In this document: one piece after another, positions 22,901 to 35,200 of the stretch
Position numbering within the stretch: the stretch's first letter is position 1
How the letters are laid out: each line of letters begins with the position of its first letter
Source of the DNA: Rhynchonema sp. JSB1_4
Taxonomy: Eukaryota > Nematoda > Chromadorea > Monhysterida > Xyalidae
Direction: 5' to 3'
Assembly: GCA_030248065.1 (NCBI GenBank)
Contig: JASAMV010007005.1
Location: 1 to 64,000, forward strand
Length of the DNA stretch: 64,000 nucleotides
Position numbers and translations under genes: made by a program
The notes under the pieces: generated by a model
Databases searched by the model: none
Told to the model about the DNA's origin: nothing
The model's input: the letters and a program-made list of their open reading frames with translations, nothing else

Positions 22901-25900
22901 ACACCAACTATAACGCAGGATTTTATGTACAATTTGGCTTGGCGAAACATCTTGTTGCATGCGCCGGTCCACAACGCAAAGGCCGCACTCAGACAAACGC
23001 GAAAAGCGAAAAGTTCAGCACAACAGCAACTCCTTACGGGCCTAAACCACAGTGATCCTCAAACAAAATGTTTCAGAAGCTGTTTGGCGTGCGCTGTGGA
23101 TGATGTACGCTGAAAAACTTGTCGCTTTTCGCTTTTCGCGTTTGTCTGAAGGCGGCCTAAGAAAACAATTTGTGTCCCACAGCATTACAGCAATTTTGCA
23201 GAAGGTGAAACAACTGGGAATAGTGTAAAGGAAAAAACCTTGTGAGCCAATAATCCTTTGGGATGTACCAAGTCCTTTTCTTAAAGCGAGCACCCAAGTT
23301 TTTTTAATGCTGATCAATTTAATCGCTCCATTTTATCAGATTTAATCCGTACGGTGATCATCACATGCCATTTTAGTAAAAAAAGTATGCCGAAACATCA
23401 AAACATTATCCGTAACATTGGTGCGTAATTGTTCAGCAGAACCACTTGTTTAACGACCATGCCCTCTCTATTTCAATTGATAAAATTTGATTTTGCAAAA
23501 TTTTCAGCAATTATCAGCTGGATATGGTCCATATTTCTGCCTAACAACGTTACAATGCCACCATTGTTTTTTCGTGCCAATCTGAATCTAAGCAACCAGT
23601 TTTTCGTAATCAAAATGTATTGTCCAACCGATCTTTATGTTTTGAACATAAACTGCATATCTTGTTGTGCGTACATAAATATTCTTACCGCACAATAAAT
23701 AAAAATAATACAACTTTTGCAATCTTGTTATTATTGTTATACCACCACCACTACAAATTATGGCTATACTATTTTTATTATTATTATTTTTGTGAACTCG
23801 TTTTCACATCAGGGGTCTGATGTTACAGTAAAAAGTTGCAGTCAGTTGTCTGTGACAAGCTTGAGAATTGGCGGACAACGTGGTTTTCGTTGTTCGACGT
23901 GGGTAACTTTTTGAGACTACGCTACACTGTGTAGGCTTTGTACCACCACGAATAAAATCCTGTAAGTCATGGGTTCTCGAACTGATTAAACCGTGCGTGG
24001 AAATTTACGGATCTGAAACCTTGATTTCACAACGAGGGCTTCCCTGCTCCATTCCTTTGAAGTTGTATAATCAACAAGTTTGTAATGCTGCGTGAAGACT
24101 TTCCCGCGTTTTTTCATTTCTTTGAGCATGTAATCGCATGTATCAACCACATTTTTCTTCCAAGCAATTTTCACAACTCAAGACTGGAATTTCAGAGTGA
24201 CAAAGCGTGAAAAGCTGTCCCTCCTTGTGCTTATTGCTGAGACGACGTTATGCTATAAATGTGACAAGACGCGAATATTTCAAAAAATACAATATTTTCT
24301 GATCAAAATAAAATTGTGAGGCTGGCGACGTCGCACTCATAAACTTGAATGAATGAAAACTGACTACTCACGGCTATTATTCATCTGCTTATTTGAATTA
24401 AAAAGTTGTGAGAGCAGACACGAGACACAGAAATGGCGTCGGCAATCAAATCAGCAGTTGAGTTGCGAGAGGATTACAGGCAAAATGTGTTACCGGTTGG
24501 TGAGCAGGGAAGGAATTTTGTGATTTATTCATCTGAATCCACATGCAAAAAACTTTGTGATTATAAGCCAATCATCACTGTTTTTAGCACTGTCGTTATT
24601 TTTGGCGAATTTTGAGTTCATGACCTGCTGGAGCCGGTGTACTGATCCAAATAACCCAAACATACATAACCTGGACAGCATGTTTCATCTAATGTGAAAA
24701 AAACCGGTTTCAACAGATTGCAAAATGGTTAATGCATATTCGCTCTGGTAACGTTCACGATCTATAAATAGAACGCACGTGCCACCCTATTTATGAGTAT
24801 GTGCCTCATTGTAAAAGTCTAGACTCCATGAAAATGTTAGGTATAAACGCCGTAAAAAACACGAGATTTCGGTTCAGGCTTTTGTTGTTGAAATCCACCA
24901 CCATATCACCGTTTTTTACGGCGCCGCAAACACAGTGCGATTTGTCTGGGTGGAAAGTTCATTCAGAGCTCAGGTGTATATGGGCATGACCATAACGCTA
25001 GTTGTTGAATGAATCGAGTTCGGGTTTTATTCATCGGTGTTAAAACGTATTTAACCCAGTAAACCGAACTCAATTGTGATATCTGATATGAACATCCAGG
25101 TCATCACTGTGTGCAATATCCAAACAGATACCAGTCAAGTCCGCGAAGTGACCATGAGCTCTTCCTTTGTATGATGTTTAAAATAGTCGTTGAAAAGTTG
25201 TGGGACTTGATAAATTATTGTGTGGACATTATTTAAAGGTTATGACTTACCACCGTGGCCCGGCAATAATTAGGTGCAATGTCATTATTAGAACATCCGG
25301 AGACTCTTGACACATCAGCCTAACCGAACGATTATCGCGACACTTTTTTATCTGTTATCAATCTAAACGGTGTTAGGTGCGGTGATAAACACCGAAAATC
25401 ACCACTCCCAAAGGAGGGAAATTGCAATTATCGGCCTCCAAAACTGATTGCACGCAATTTTGCTGTCTGACTCTGGGTGACTGCATGCAGACGCAACGTG
25501 TCAAGTACATCTGCGGATGTTTCGTAAAATTGACTGTTGATAAAGATTTATCGCAAATTTGGTGACAATGCCATGTCGATATTTATCAGAATGTTTCCAC
25601 GGGTGGTTCCTAACGACATGGCCATATCTTTTTGAAAACCACCTTGCAAAATCAGGCTGCGATTATGATCATTTTTATCTCTATGCGGATGTTCATTTTA
25701 AAGCGAAAGTTTTGGGGCGTTCATACAAGAGTGTTCAAGTGCAATTATAATTGTGCCAACGGCGGATCATAAATTCTATTGAGTGAACCATGAATATCAC
25801 AAGTGCATACCTACTTACTTGACTCGTCAAAACGTTTCAGCTCCAAAGTCTGTTGGTCATTTTTCAAGCCGTGAAAATAAAATGGCTATATAACTCGAAA

Positions 25901-26223
25901 CTTAAAATTAACCATTACACAACCATAAAATAGAAAATTCAACATTACGACAATTAGATGGCAGGAAACTGGGTGAGCGAAACTGTTTAATTTGTGATAG
26001 GACCGGGTCTGATCAGAATTGGTCGCGCGGTATCTTTTTTTTGAAAGAACGCCTTTACAAAACTTACAGAGGGGTGTGGCTTCAATTATAGCGCTAAACT
26101 TGTCAAAATGTCCAGGACCAACTGTCGAAATCCCCAAAGCTTGTGATCGGTCTACGAGACCAATCCGATCCAATCACCATTTTCGATACCAAACTCCTAT
26201 TCCCCCATTTCGTCACATTCCAG
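19908..26223. other. Gene-poor stretch upstream of the receptor kinase
   Basis: No exon could be supported. The missing 5' part of the kinase gene, including its signal peptide and any folded ectodomain, should lie here or further left if it exists. A tRNA-like B-box occurs at 21582-21592. A family A end (26128-26206) lies just before the first recognised kinase exon. Confidence 0.5.
21540..21605 (+). repeat. tRNA-derived SINE-like fragment
   Basis: GGTTCGAATCC at 21582-21592 is an exact Pol III B-box, and GGGCTCAGCTGTGGG about 38 bases upstream is a fair A-box. The rest does not fold as a tRNA. A similar B-box (GGTTCGATTCC) is at about 59554. Confidence 0.4.
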
Positions 26224-29200
26224 CTGAGTCCAGTGTTCGACGGCCCCTCCTCCTCCTACCACCACCACCGTCCGGTCTCAGACCAGGAGCACCGCCCGGA
26301 CCGAGACAGGGTCAACTACCTGCACATCGACTGGGATTCGACCGATGGTGATCACAGCAGACGTCAACAGGTGCCATCCAGATTGCTCAGATGGGAACCA
26401 CCGAGGTGTGCAACAGGCGTACTAATTATAAAATTACTAATAATCATAATAATGTATTTTTGGCTTTTGTTCATAGTTTGGTGAATTCTGTGTGACGAAC
26501 ATTGGCCGTATGAGGTTTTAAAGCTAGCACAGCGACGAAGTTTAGAGTTGAACTGCGGCAGCAAGCCAAAGAAAAATATTTGTTGGAACAGTAATTTGCG
26601 ATCACTTACAGTATTTCGACCAGCGTAAAAGTTGTTGATTGTGCTGAGTGAGCAACCTTCACGATGGTCAAAATTAGTGCTGCCCGGCACAGAGAAGTAC
26701 GGTCTTAGCAAATATTATCTGGTCCAACGTAGTCGGATCCTTGTTTTCACACTTGACACTGCTCAGGATATACGGCGCACCATGCTCGTATTGCTTCCCT
26801 TGATGTTTCAATCAATCTATTTATAGGAATGCCATCCACCGTCCGCCACGGCCATCGACCGATTCCGGTTCCAGACCACGACCACCACCCACGTCGACGT
26901 CCCAGTCTCCGTCCGGCAGTCGACATCCTGGTCTAAGTCGGGCACACAAACCGACGTTGAACCCTGATGTGGAAGGGGAGAAGAAGATATTGATGGCCGG
27001 TGTCAGACAAGATCACAATGAGTTCAGGTTGGCGTTTTTAACCAGATCGTTTTTTAAACTTGCTTTGTTTTTTATATGAAGATCATATTTTGAGGAAATA
27101 GAGATCTATACAACCCAGAGGTATGTGTTTGGTTGCCCGTTCCGCGCTGCTTTCACAGACGAGCGGTGTACCAGGTCATCGTCAGTGTGGTTGCGCTTGA
27201 TGGACCGGAAAACATAAGCGACATGTCATGCTTGCGTAAAACATCACTGTTCACAAACTTCGTTTGTTGTCGCCGTGGCGATTAAATTTCAAAAGAAAAG
27301 GAGCCGTGGGCCATAGTACCTTTATTTCCCTGATGTTTCACATGCACTATACAATCACAGGTATCCGGGGGTTGTGAGTGCCATCGACGGTCAGGCATCA
27401 TTGATTCTGATCATCGGTTTGGTGCTGAGTGCTGCTGCGGTAGCCGTTGCCGTTGGTTTCCTCCAGTACTACTATTGTGGCAGACGTCGACGCAGTACGC
27501 TGTCGTCATCTGGTGAGTCGAATTAATTCTAACATTGAGTGGTTGCGACAGAGATATTTTGGCGTGATACGTTGCATTAAAACCCAATATGAGCTGCGCA
27601 GCACGTGGTCGCGGTATTTGTATACCAGACGTGACCTGTGGATGGGGATGAGCGGTGCACCAGGTCTTCATCAGTGCGAATCAACCAGCTGGTCACGTGA
27701 CCTGTCTCATCCGATCTTAGGGTTCCAGTCCCAAATCATATATTTGAACGGCTCCCCACTCTTTCCCAGGTTCGTGCCCACAATCCGAGCTCCCCGTCTG
27801 TCCGGCGTCTACCACTCCAAGCAGCACCCTGCCCTTGCCACATGCAGCCATTGCGGGGACAAACAGCAAATATTCGTCACTTTGGGATTACAATACCGGT
27901 GGGTGGTAATGTATGGTCGAACCACATGCTCATGAGACGATGGTCAGTTGACAGCTGGCTTCTTCGGGACCACGCTTGTTTTGGTTATGCGTAAATAGAT
28001 TGCGTTGGATTTTCTCTGGGACTGTCTTGCGGAGGAGCAGCCCGGAACCGGAATCTGCCAACTTCAACACAGCCTTGGTCCATGAGCATGTAATTGGACT
28101 GTGAAGCAAGGAAGTGCTCCTAATTTATATTTTGCATATCCTTACAATTTGCAACTTGTACAACGCGGCACGGAAGCGAAAGTGCTATTGTTAGGCCGCA
28201 AGCTCGAGCCTGACCAATTAATTATGCATCTCAGTATTCCGGCATCGATCTTCGCTTTCACCACCATTTCATCAGTCAAATGCCAAACGGTACACACAGA
28301 ACCGCAAAAGGGCAGTCATTTTTTTTGTGGAGAGAAGCGCACAAAAAATCAATTTCCGCCACTTGAAGCCCACGTATGCGCATTGAACCCAACCCACGTT
28401 TTGGAATATCGTAGTCACGTACGCTTTATTGGATTCAAAACGAATGAACAAGCGACCGGCTCTTTTCAAATGAAAATGCAAAAAGGCACCCGCCGCACCC
28501 TCATTTGTGGTCATTTGTATGTGGGGCGTCGCATAGGGCGCTAATGTGTTTCGCTTTGTTATTGTTGTTGTTTGTGCTTGTTGTTGTGAATTTTGGCTTT
28601 TGGATGGCTTTTGGTCGTTCCGAGTGGCTTCTAATACTGCGACTTGATAGTATGCTGTCAGGGAAAAAAACATGACTGTTTGTTAGAGTACAAGAGTACA
28701 ACCGCTGTCTACTTTCTTTTCACAGAAAACCCACACAGTTGCAGTTGCAGGTAAGTTGTGCTGGGATACGGTCGAGATGTAACAAATGTTGGACGATTTT
28801 TTTGAGAATCGCATGCTTGAGTAGGATAACAGTTGGACTAAGATGTCCAGTAAACAAATTTTACGTAGGTTAAATTTCTTGAAATGTCGCCACATCGGGA
28901 AATCATGTTTTCGATACTCTTTGCTGAACCCGGTCTTGATCGCACCAGAGTGCATACCGGCCACTGCCAAAGTCGGTACTTGGCACATGACCAAGTTACC
29001 CTTCCAACGTAATCAACAACTTTTTTGGACGAACGCGCCTATTTCTTTGACACGCCAAATACACGTGCTTCGCGTTTGATTGGGTTGGACCGACCTCCCA
29101 ACGTCAATGATTCGTGATAAACATCAACCTCGGATTGGGGTTCGGTCTCGGGCCTGCAGTTTGGGCAACACTTTTAATAAAGCGCAGGTATTTGGGAATT

Positions 29201-32200
29201 ATTCGAGTATCAAACATTCGACTGCGGTGAAGTTGTTCCTTGTTCGATTCTTCGGTAACAAAGCTTTTGGTCAAATGATTGACATAGTCGAAAACTTGAT
29301 ATAAAGCTGAGACCACATTTTGATGTTCGAGGCTGAACCCAGACCGATGCTGACACATTTGCCGAGGTGGCCAATGTATGCTGGATTCCGGAAGGAGCTG
29401 TCGAGCTATGTATACGTATGTCTCAAGAGCTGCACATTCAACATCAGCCCCAGGGTTTTGGTGACAGACAGCCAACTTCATTGTGTCATACATAACGCGC
29501 TGTACAGCCGTGCCTTGGTCATGCGGATAGAACAGCGATAGTAAAACAGCAGTCTCTGTTTTTGCGGCCGTTACTTGGACCCGGTGAAGGCTTGGATTTG
29601 GGGCCGGCTAGTGCTGCTCTCTGATATTGGTCGCACAATGACTTTATAAGAATTGGTCAAATTTTTTTCCTGAATCGCAAAGAGGGAAAATGACGGCGCA
29701 ATGACGTTACGTTGCGCGATCGCACACAAACCATGCAGTCACCAAAATGTTTCAGACCCGAAGCAACGTGGGTGCTCTGCTGGATTATCTTCACGTGAAA
29801 ATGTTTTGTGAGAATCACAAATAGCACAGTGGTTAAGAGTGGCTGAACGTGAAAATCAGGATTCATTTGATGAATTCTTATGGTCATTGTGCGACCAATA
29901 CCAGCAAAATTTCGCTTTCCGATCTCCGCTGGTATCAGAGAGCAACCTGGCCTTCGGCCTAGGCACACTGCCCTCAAACTAGATATTACCTCAAACCATC
30001 TGCAGGCGGCTGCTGCTTTCTGGCAACCACTGTTTTGTGCCCCGCTGTTCTGCCCGTGCGAGTGGTGGCAAAGTCATTCTCACGAATGCACCCTCGGTTG
30101 CACATTTGGCGGGTGACATGTAAAAACGGTATTTTCCTGTTCCTGCAGGTCCGACCGACTCGGTGCACATGACTTATTCATATCGTCACATGCTCAATGC
30201 TGTTTGTTTCTATACATGTGTGCATATATGTAGGTGCTGTGTACTTTCGAGGTACAGCATGTGCATACAAGTGTGACCAATACTTCCTTCTTGTCCCCCT
30301 CCCATAGGCACTGATTAGTGTCATCAGCAGTGTGGGTGCCATCGTAAAAATCCGCATCTCATATTGTCTTGCTGAGGTGCCAGTAGTATTAGTATTAGTT
30401 TTGTTTCCAGTTTACGTATACACACAGGCGTGAATTTTTAACGACTTCTGTACATATACATGTGCGACGAACCTATCACTGTTTTGCAAATTGCGCTCTT
30501 GTGCTGCACCAATGCAGGCTCACGGTCAACTGCACGGTGTGGAACACAGGGCCTTACCACGTTGGGTATCAGTCAGTGAGGCTCCCAGTGTACGAAGTTT
30601 GAGCCCCGATAACAATCTTCACTGTGTCGAAACAGTATGCGACTAAAATGCTTGGTCATTTGTTTCATTTGTCGTATTACCCGGACATTTTATTGATATA
30701 TGTACGTATAGGTGCCCCTGAATACTGCCGTATTACTGTCAACAGTTTTGCAACGTGGCTTGCGCAATTTATGGTCCAGTTTGCTGCTAGAGTCTGCAAA
30801 CGTTCCGAATGTGTGTGTCTGTTTGTGAGCCTACTATAGCTTGGCATAGCCAGCGGGATCTATTTATAAGTTCCATCTAGATAAACAGACATGACAGAAG
30901 CTGTGTTCCGTGGCGCAGCTGGCTGCTTGAGCGAACAGCTGCGGGCTACAGCTAGATATCCCAACTTTATGGCGTTGGATTGACACGCATTACTTGTACG
31001 ATTCTGGGAGATGATTCATGCAATGCTCCGGTTTGTTACTGGTACATACTTAGGTATATCTCTACTAATCCAAGGACTTTGCGTTTTGCTTGCTTGTTGC
31101 GGGTTTCAGTTGCATAATATAAAATGAATTGTTCAGCCTGATCGGATCAAGCTGAAACTTTTGTTCTGCCACAGTGGAACCAAACAGAGTAGTCTGATGA
31201 TGTAGTTGGACCTACAGGCAAACCAGCCATACCATACTTTGCAGTCATACTTTACCGTCCACGTATGTTCAACAGCCAATCAGCGCGCGAGAAAATGTTC
31301 TTTGTTCTCTGAGAGAACGAAGTATAGTTAGGCCTTTAGACCATACCGTATCACCTTTTACTATGATACCAGAAGCCAGGCCATTCGACAGTGAAAAAAC
31401 TGTTTCGTCATGTTCACGTCATGTTATGTCATATTATCGTGTATTGTGCCACAGATTCCGTGCGTCAACAATGCAATGTAGGAGTCACAAAAGTGGCAAA
31501 GCTCGGGAAACAGAACTTTTCGCGGGCCGTTATGCAAAGCGCAATACAGAAACTTTTCTGTGACCACGTGTGACATTACCAGCCCAGAATGTCATGGGCA
31601 TGGTTCATGCACATGCCCAATTCAAGCCCAGCAGCCAAGACGCATTATCCATGTAAGGTTATGCCTTGTCAATGGTATGGTGTCCGGGCATGCTCTTTCA
31701 GATTGCTTCCATCCAAACGTCATTTCTGATAAATAAAAACTCGGCCATACGCGTTGACGTCACGTTATAACTAATGCATGTTGTTTGGTGTTTTTTTTCA
31801 CTTTTCGGATCCGAGTTCATACTGTGCATCCATAATTTATCACACAGTTGGAGGGTATACGGTAGACACGTCATAGAGGTTACCGTTTTGTAAAAATTTT
31901 GATTTCCCAAGTTCGTGATTAGGCAAAGTTGTCTCTGTGTATAATACCAAATATAGCAAGGCCTTCAGTGCGTTTAACACCATATGTAAACGTGCTGGAA
32001 TCTCGCCGAAAATATCCTTCAATCAAATATTTGGCTTTGCACCCAATCACAGGCTGGTACCATTCATTGCTTGAGATCGGATGCCAAATTTAGTCGAAAA
32101 AAAAAAACAAATGACTCTTTTTGGGCTTGCACGACGCACGCTCCAACGCCTCTTTACGCTTTTCGACCATTAATTTCCTGACGTAGGTTAGTTGTACAAC

Positions 32201-35200
32201 GTGGTCCTTTGATTGGATTTCCGTCAAACTACGCAAAATACAGTCCGCCCTTGTTACAGGGGCTTTCTACAATATAGCCACTCCTTTGATCTCGTCGTAT
32301 TGCTTATGGAGGGCAGTTACAGACCCAACCGCCGTTAACTTGCTAAATAATATACTACCACTCGAATACAGTGAATTTTCTTGGGGGACCAAACCTTGGG
32401 TCCCGAGCGATCGACAATAAAGCGGGCGGAATGTTCTCATATACATAGTACCCTATACGTGTCTATGGGCCGAAAATGAATCGGTTCTTTGAACAAGCCA
32501 CGTCACCTCGAAAAAGAAAGTCTTTCATGAATTTATGGACAACATTTTTTATCTACTTGGCCACCCATGCGCAATATTTCCGCGTAAAGATTGAGCTCGT
32601 TTTTTCTCCTCAACTCAATCACTTTTCTTCTTTTGTACTCTTGACGGCTTGGCTTCTTTCAGAACTTTGCGGGTGGCTTATTTTTAGCCAAAAAAATCCG
32701 TTTAAACTAGCTCGCAAGCAAAAACGTCATTCGTCAAAAACGTGTCGAAGAAGTTTGGGGCAGAAATGTGCCGAAACCAGTCTCAGTGCAAGGGCACACA
32801 TGCATGCGCAATAGTTTACATGTGAATTGCACTCAAAGCCTCTTATCTGGAAATATGGCACCCACGGAACACAAGCGCAAATTCTGCGACTGGACGTTTT
32901 GTTCTTGACGCTTTGTGTTCGTGCGTCATTTTCAGACGGATATCTGGTTCTTTCAAGCACAAAACTGACGCATGGCAGCCGTCCATGGTTTGTTCTGCAC
33001 GAAAGCACGTGTCCCTCGATCTATGCAGTTTTCTCGCTTGTCAAAATTTCTTGGGCAGAACATATACACTGGGGCATTGACAGGTGTGAAAGTTGCAATC
33101 GGCACGTTGCGCAAGAGTTCAGAAAGAGTCTTGCAGAACTCTTTCTAAAGGGGGTGTGCGTCATCATATGTATTACCCATGCGCATGAGCAGCTGAGTGC
33201 GTGACGTGACGCATGGATGCATACGGGGCTTAGATAAGTGCCAACTACTTTGGTTTCCGCTTACGTCAGCCAGTTAACATCCATCATGCCTGCAGTTGTT
33301 GCATTCATTCCTTCAAGTAGCATAAGTGCCCCAGCGCTCGTCTTTCTTAAGATGCTCTTTCACTTGCGGATCTTGAGCCGTATAAGAGCATGTCGAAGTC
33401 CGTGTTTCCGTGATTTATGCAAACCCGGCCACTGGCACACACGCACAAATCTAATCCAAATGCAATTTCGGGCCGAGAACGTTCCGGAATTTTACGATTG
33501 CAAACGGACACATACATACAGTGCACTGTACTGCTGGCTAGGCACTCATTCACTTTGATTTCGGATAAGTGACCCGCTCGCAATCCGCCCTCGCCCGTTT
33601 TAGTCAATTTGGTTGGACTTGGTCCGCTGCTCAGATTGAATGACTGGCTGGGCAGGAAAGTGAAGTACCCTATTCTGTTCGTTCGCTTTTGCTCCAAGCT
33701 TTATGCTTTTCGCCGTTCATGGATTCTGTTCTGAAAAGATCCACTATCTGGATGAGCGCCGTGTTTCTGGCTGCCCGTTTCGTCCAGTGGTCACAGACGG
33801 GCGGTACACCGGGTGATCTCCATTGAGAGTGGATCAGATGGCCACGTGACTTAAATGTCTTGGCCTGAAAAAGTGCACTTGTAATCCATATCTCACGTCT
33901 ACTATGCGCAGGCGGGTTAACGCCCCAATATCACATATCCGCTGATATGCACTGTTTTTTCTCATTCTTAAGCCGACATACATATCAACCAACGGATACA
34001 AAGTTGCAAACAGCAACCCGCCAAAACACGATACATCTTGGTTGGGCACATAAACTTGTCCCAATATGCGGGCCCTTTGATTATGGTGCCTTTCCTGTCT
34101 TGCAGCGAAAGGTGCTGCAATTTCAAACTTGCCTTCTTTCAAAATCAGGGCAATGACAGTAGTGGACATCAATTGCTCTTTTCAAATTTGAATTGCAGGG
34201 GTTTCTTCGCTGGATATCAGTGGATCAGTGCAAAATATAGGTTGTTAATGTTGACAATGCAGCTTAGTGCGCAGCGGGTGAGATCAGACTAGTTTGCCCC
34301 TTTATGCACATTACATAACTCCGTTATCACAACGTATACCACCCAGGTGTACAGTCTGTCATAATGTATCTCGCAGCCTCAGTTTGCTCAGCGCTCGATC
34401 TTGTTGCGGCGCTGCAAAGTAAACTGAGAGTGCAAAATGCATAACGGTGGGCAGTTTTGGTCGCTCAGCCTCAACAGACGGCTTTAAAGTCAATACCACA
34501 CACCCAACAAATAATATTCCTGCACCTGCAACTTCAAATTTCTCTATACTTCATCATGACTACAATAGGTTGCGTACATGTCACAGGGTAGGTGGACCCA
34601 GACGTTCAAGCCTGTTCTTGAAGAGTGCCTGGAGCGGTGGCTAGCTGCCCTGTGTTCAAAAAACGCTCGCACATCTAATATTTCACTTCTCCCCAGCGAG
34701 ATTGTGTGATTTTTTCCACCGCATTTTTCAATTGTTTGTGAATTTCTGGAGATCCACCTCCTATATTGAAAAGCTTCTTTTTCGATGCACAATAACAATG
34801 CGTGCACAACGTCGTGTTTACCGCAAATAAAAGCACCTAAGGTTGTGCTACTGGTGAAAAGATCACAGTCCACAGTGGTGGACGGCACTTCATTACGCGA
34901 ACTTTTTAACTGTGATCATTGTTGTCTGCATCTCACAAAATTTTAGTAACACCGCAGAGTACACACTTCGAATTTCGGACAAGCAAATCCTGCGATGTGA
35001 TTTAGCCATGCCGTTGTTATTGTTAACGAACCGTTATATTTACAGAATATTTTTTAAGCGATATAATCTTAATTCGCGATTTTAAACCCCAGTCATGTCA
35101 CTGGGTCTTGTATTTCGCAACCCGTTGCCCGATTCAGACGAGGAAGAACCGTATGGGTTTGGACCGGGCAGCTCGACAAGTTCACAGTCTTCTAGCGAAG

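Larger units (their letters stand above)
27899..35092. other. Large kinase intron (7.2 kb), no coding seen
   Basis: Exons 27770-27898 and 35093-35200 are phase-compatible, so this stretch is read as one intron. Open frames inside it lack splice signals or recognisable protein. It holds a palindromic element (31301-31337), a family B copy (33763-33850) and tRNA-like fragments near 30911. A further small exon cannot be excluded. Confidence 0.5.

Noticed and set aside
23700..23800. ATT/TTA-rich run as a microsatellite
   Set aside because: Too short and irregular to report as a repeat array.
23986..24174. A 62-residue lysine-rich minus-strand frame
   Set aside because: Composition is somewhat protein-like, but there are no splice sites, homologue or neighbouring coding sequence.
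24433..24502. A possible first exon (ATG in good context, ending gtgagc)
   Set aside because: Only 23 residues, no following exon and no family resemblance.
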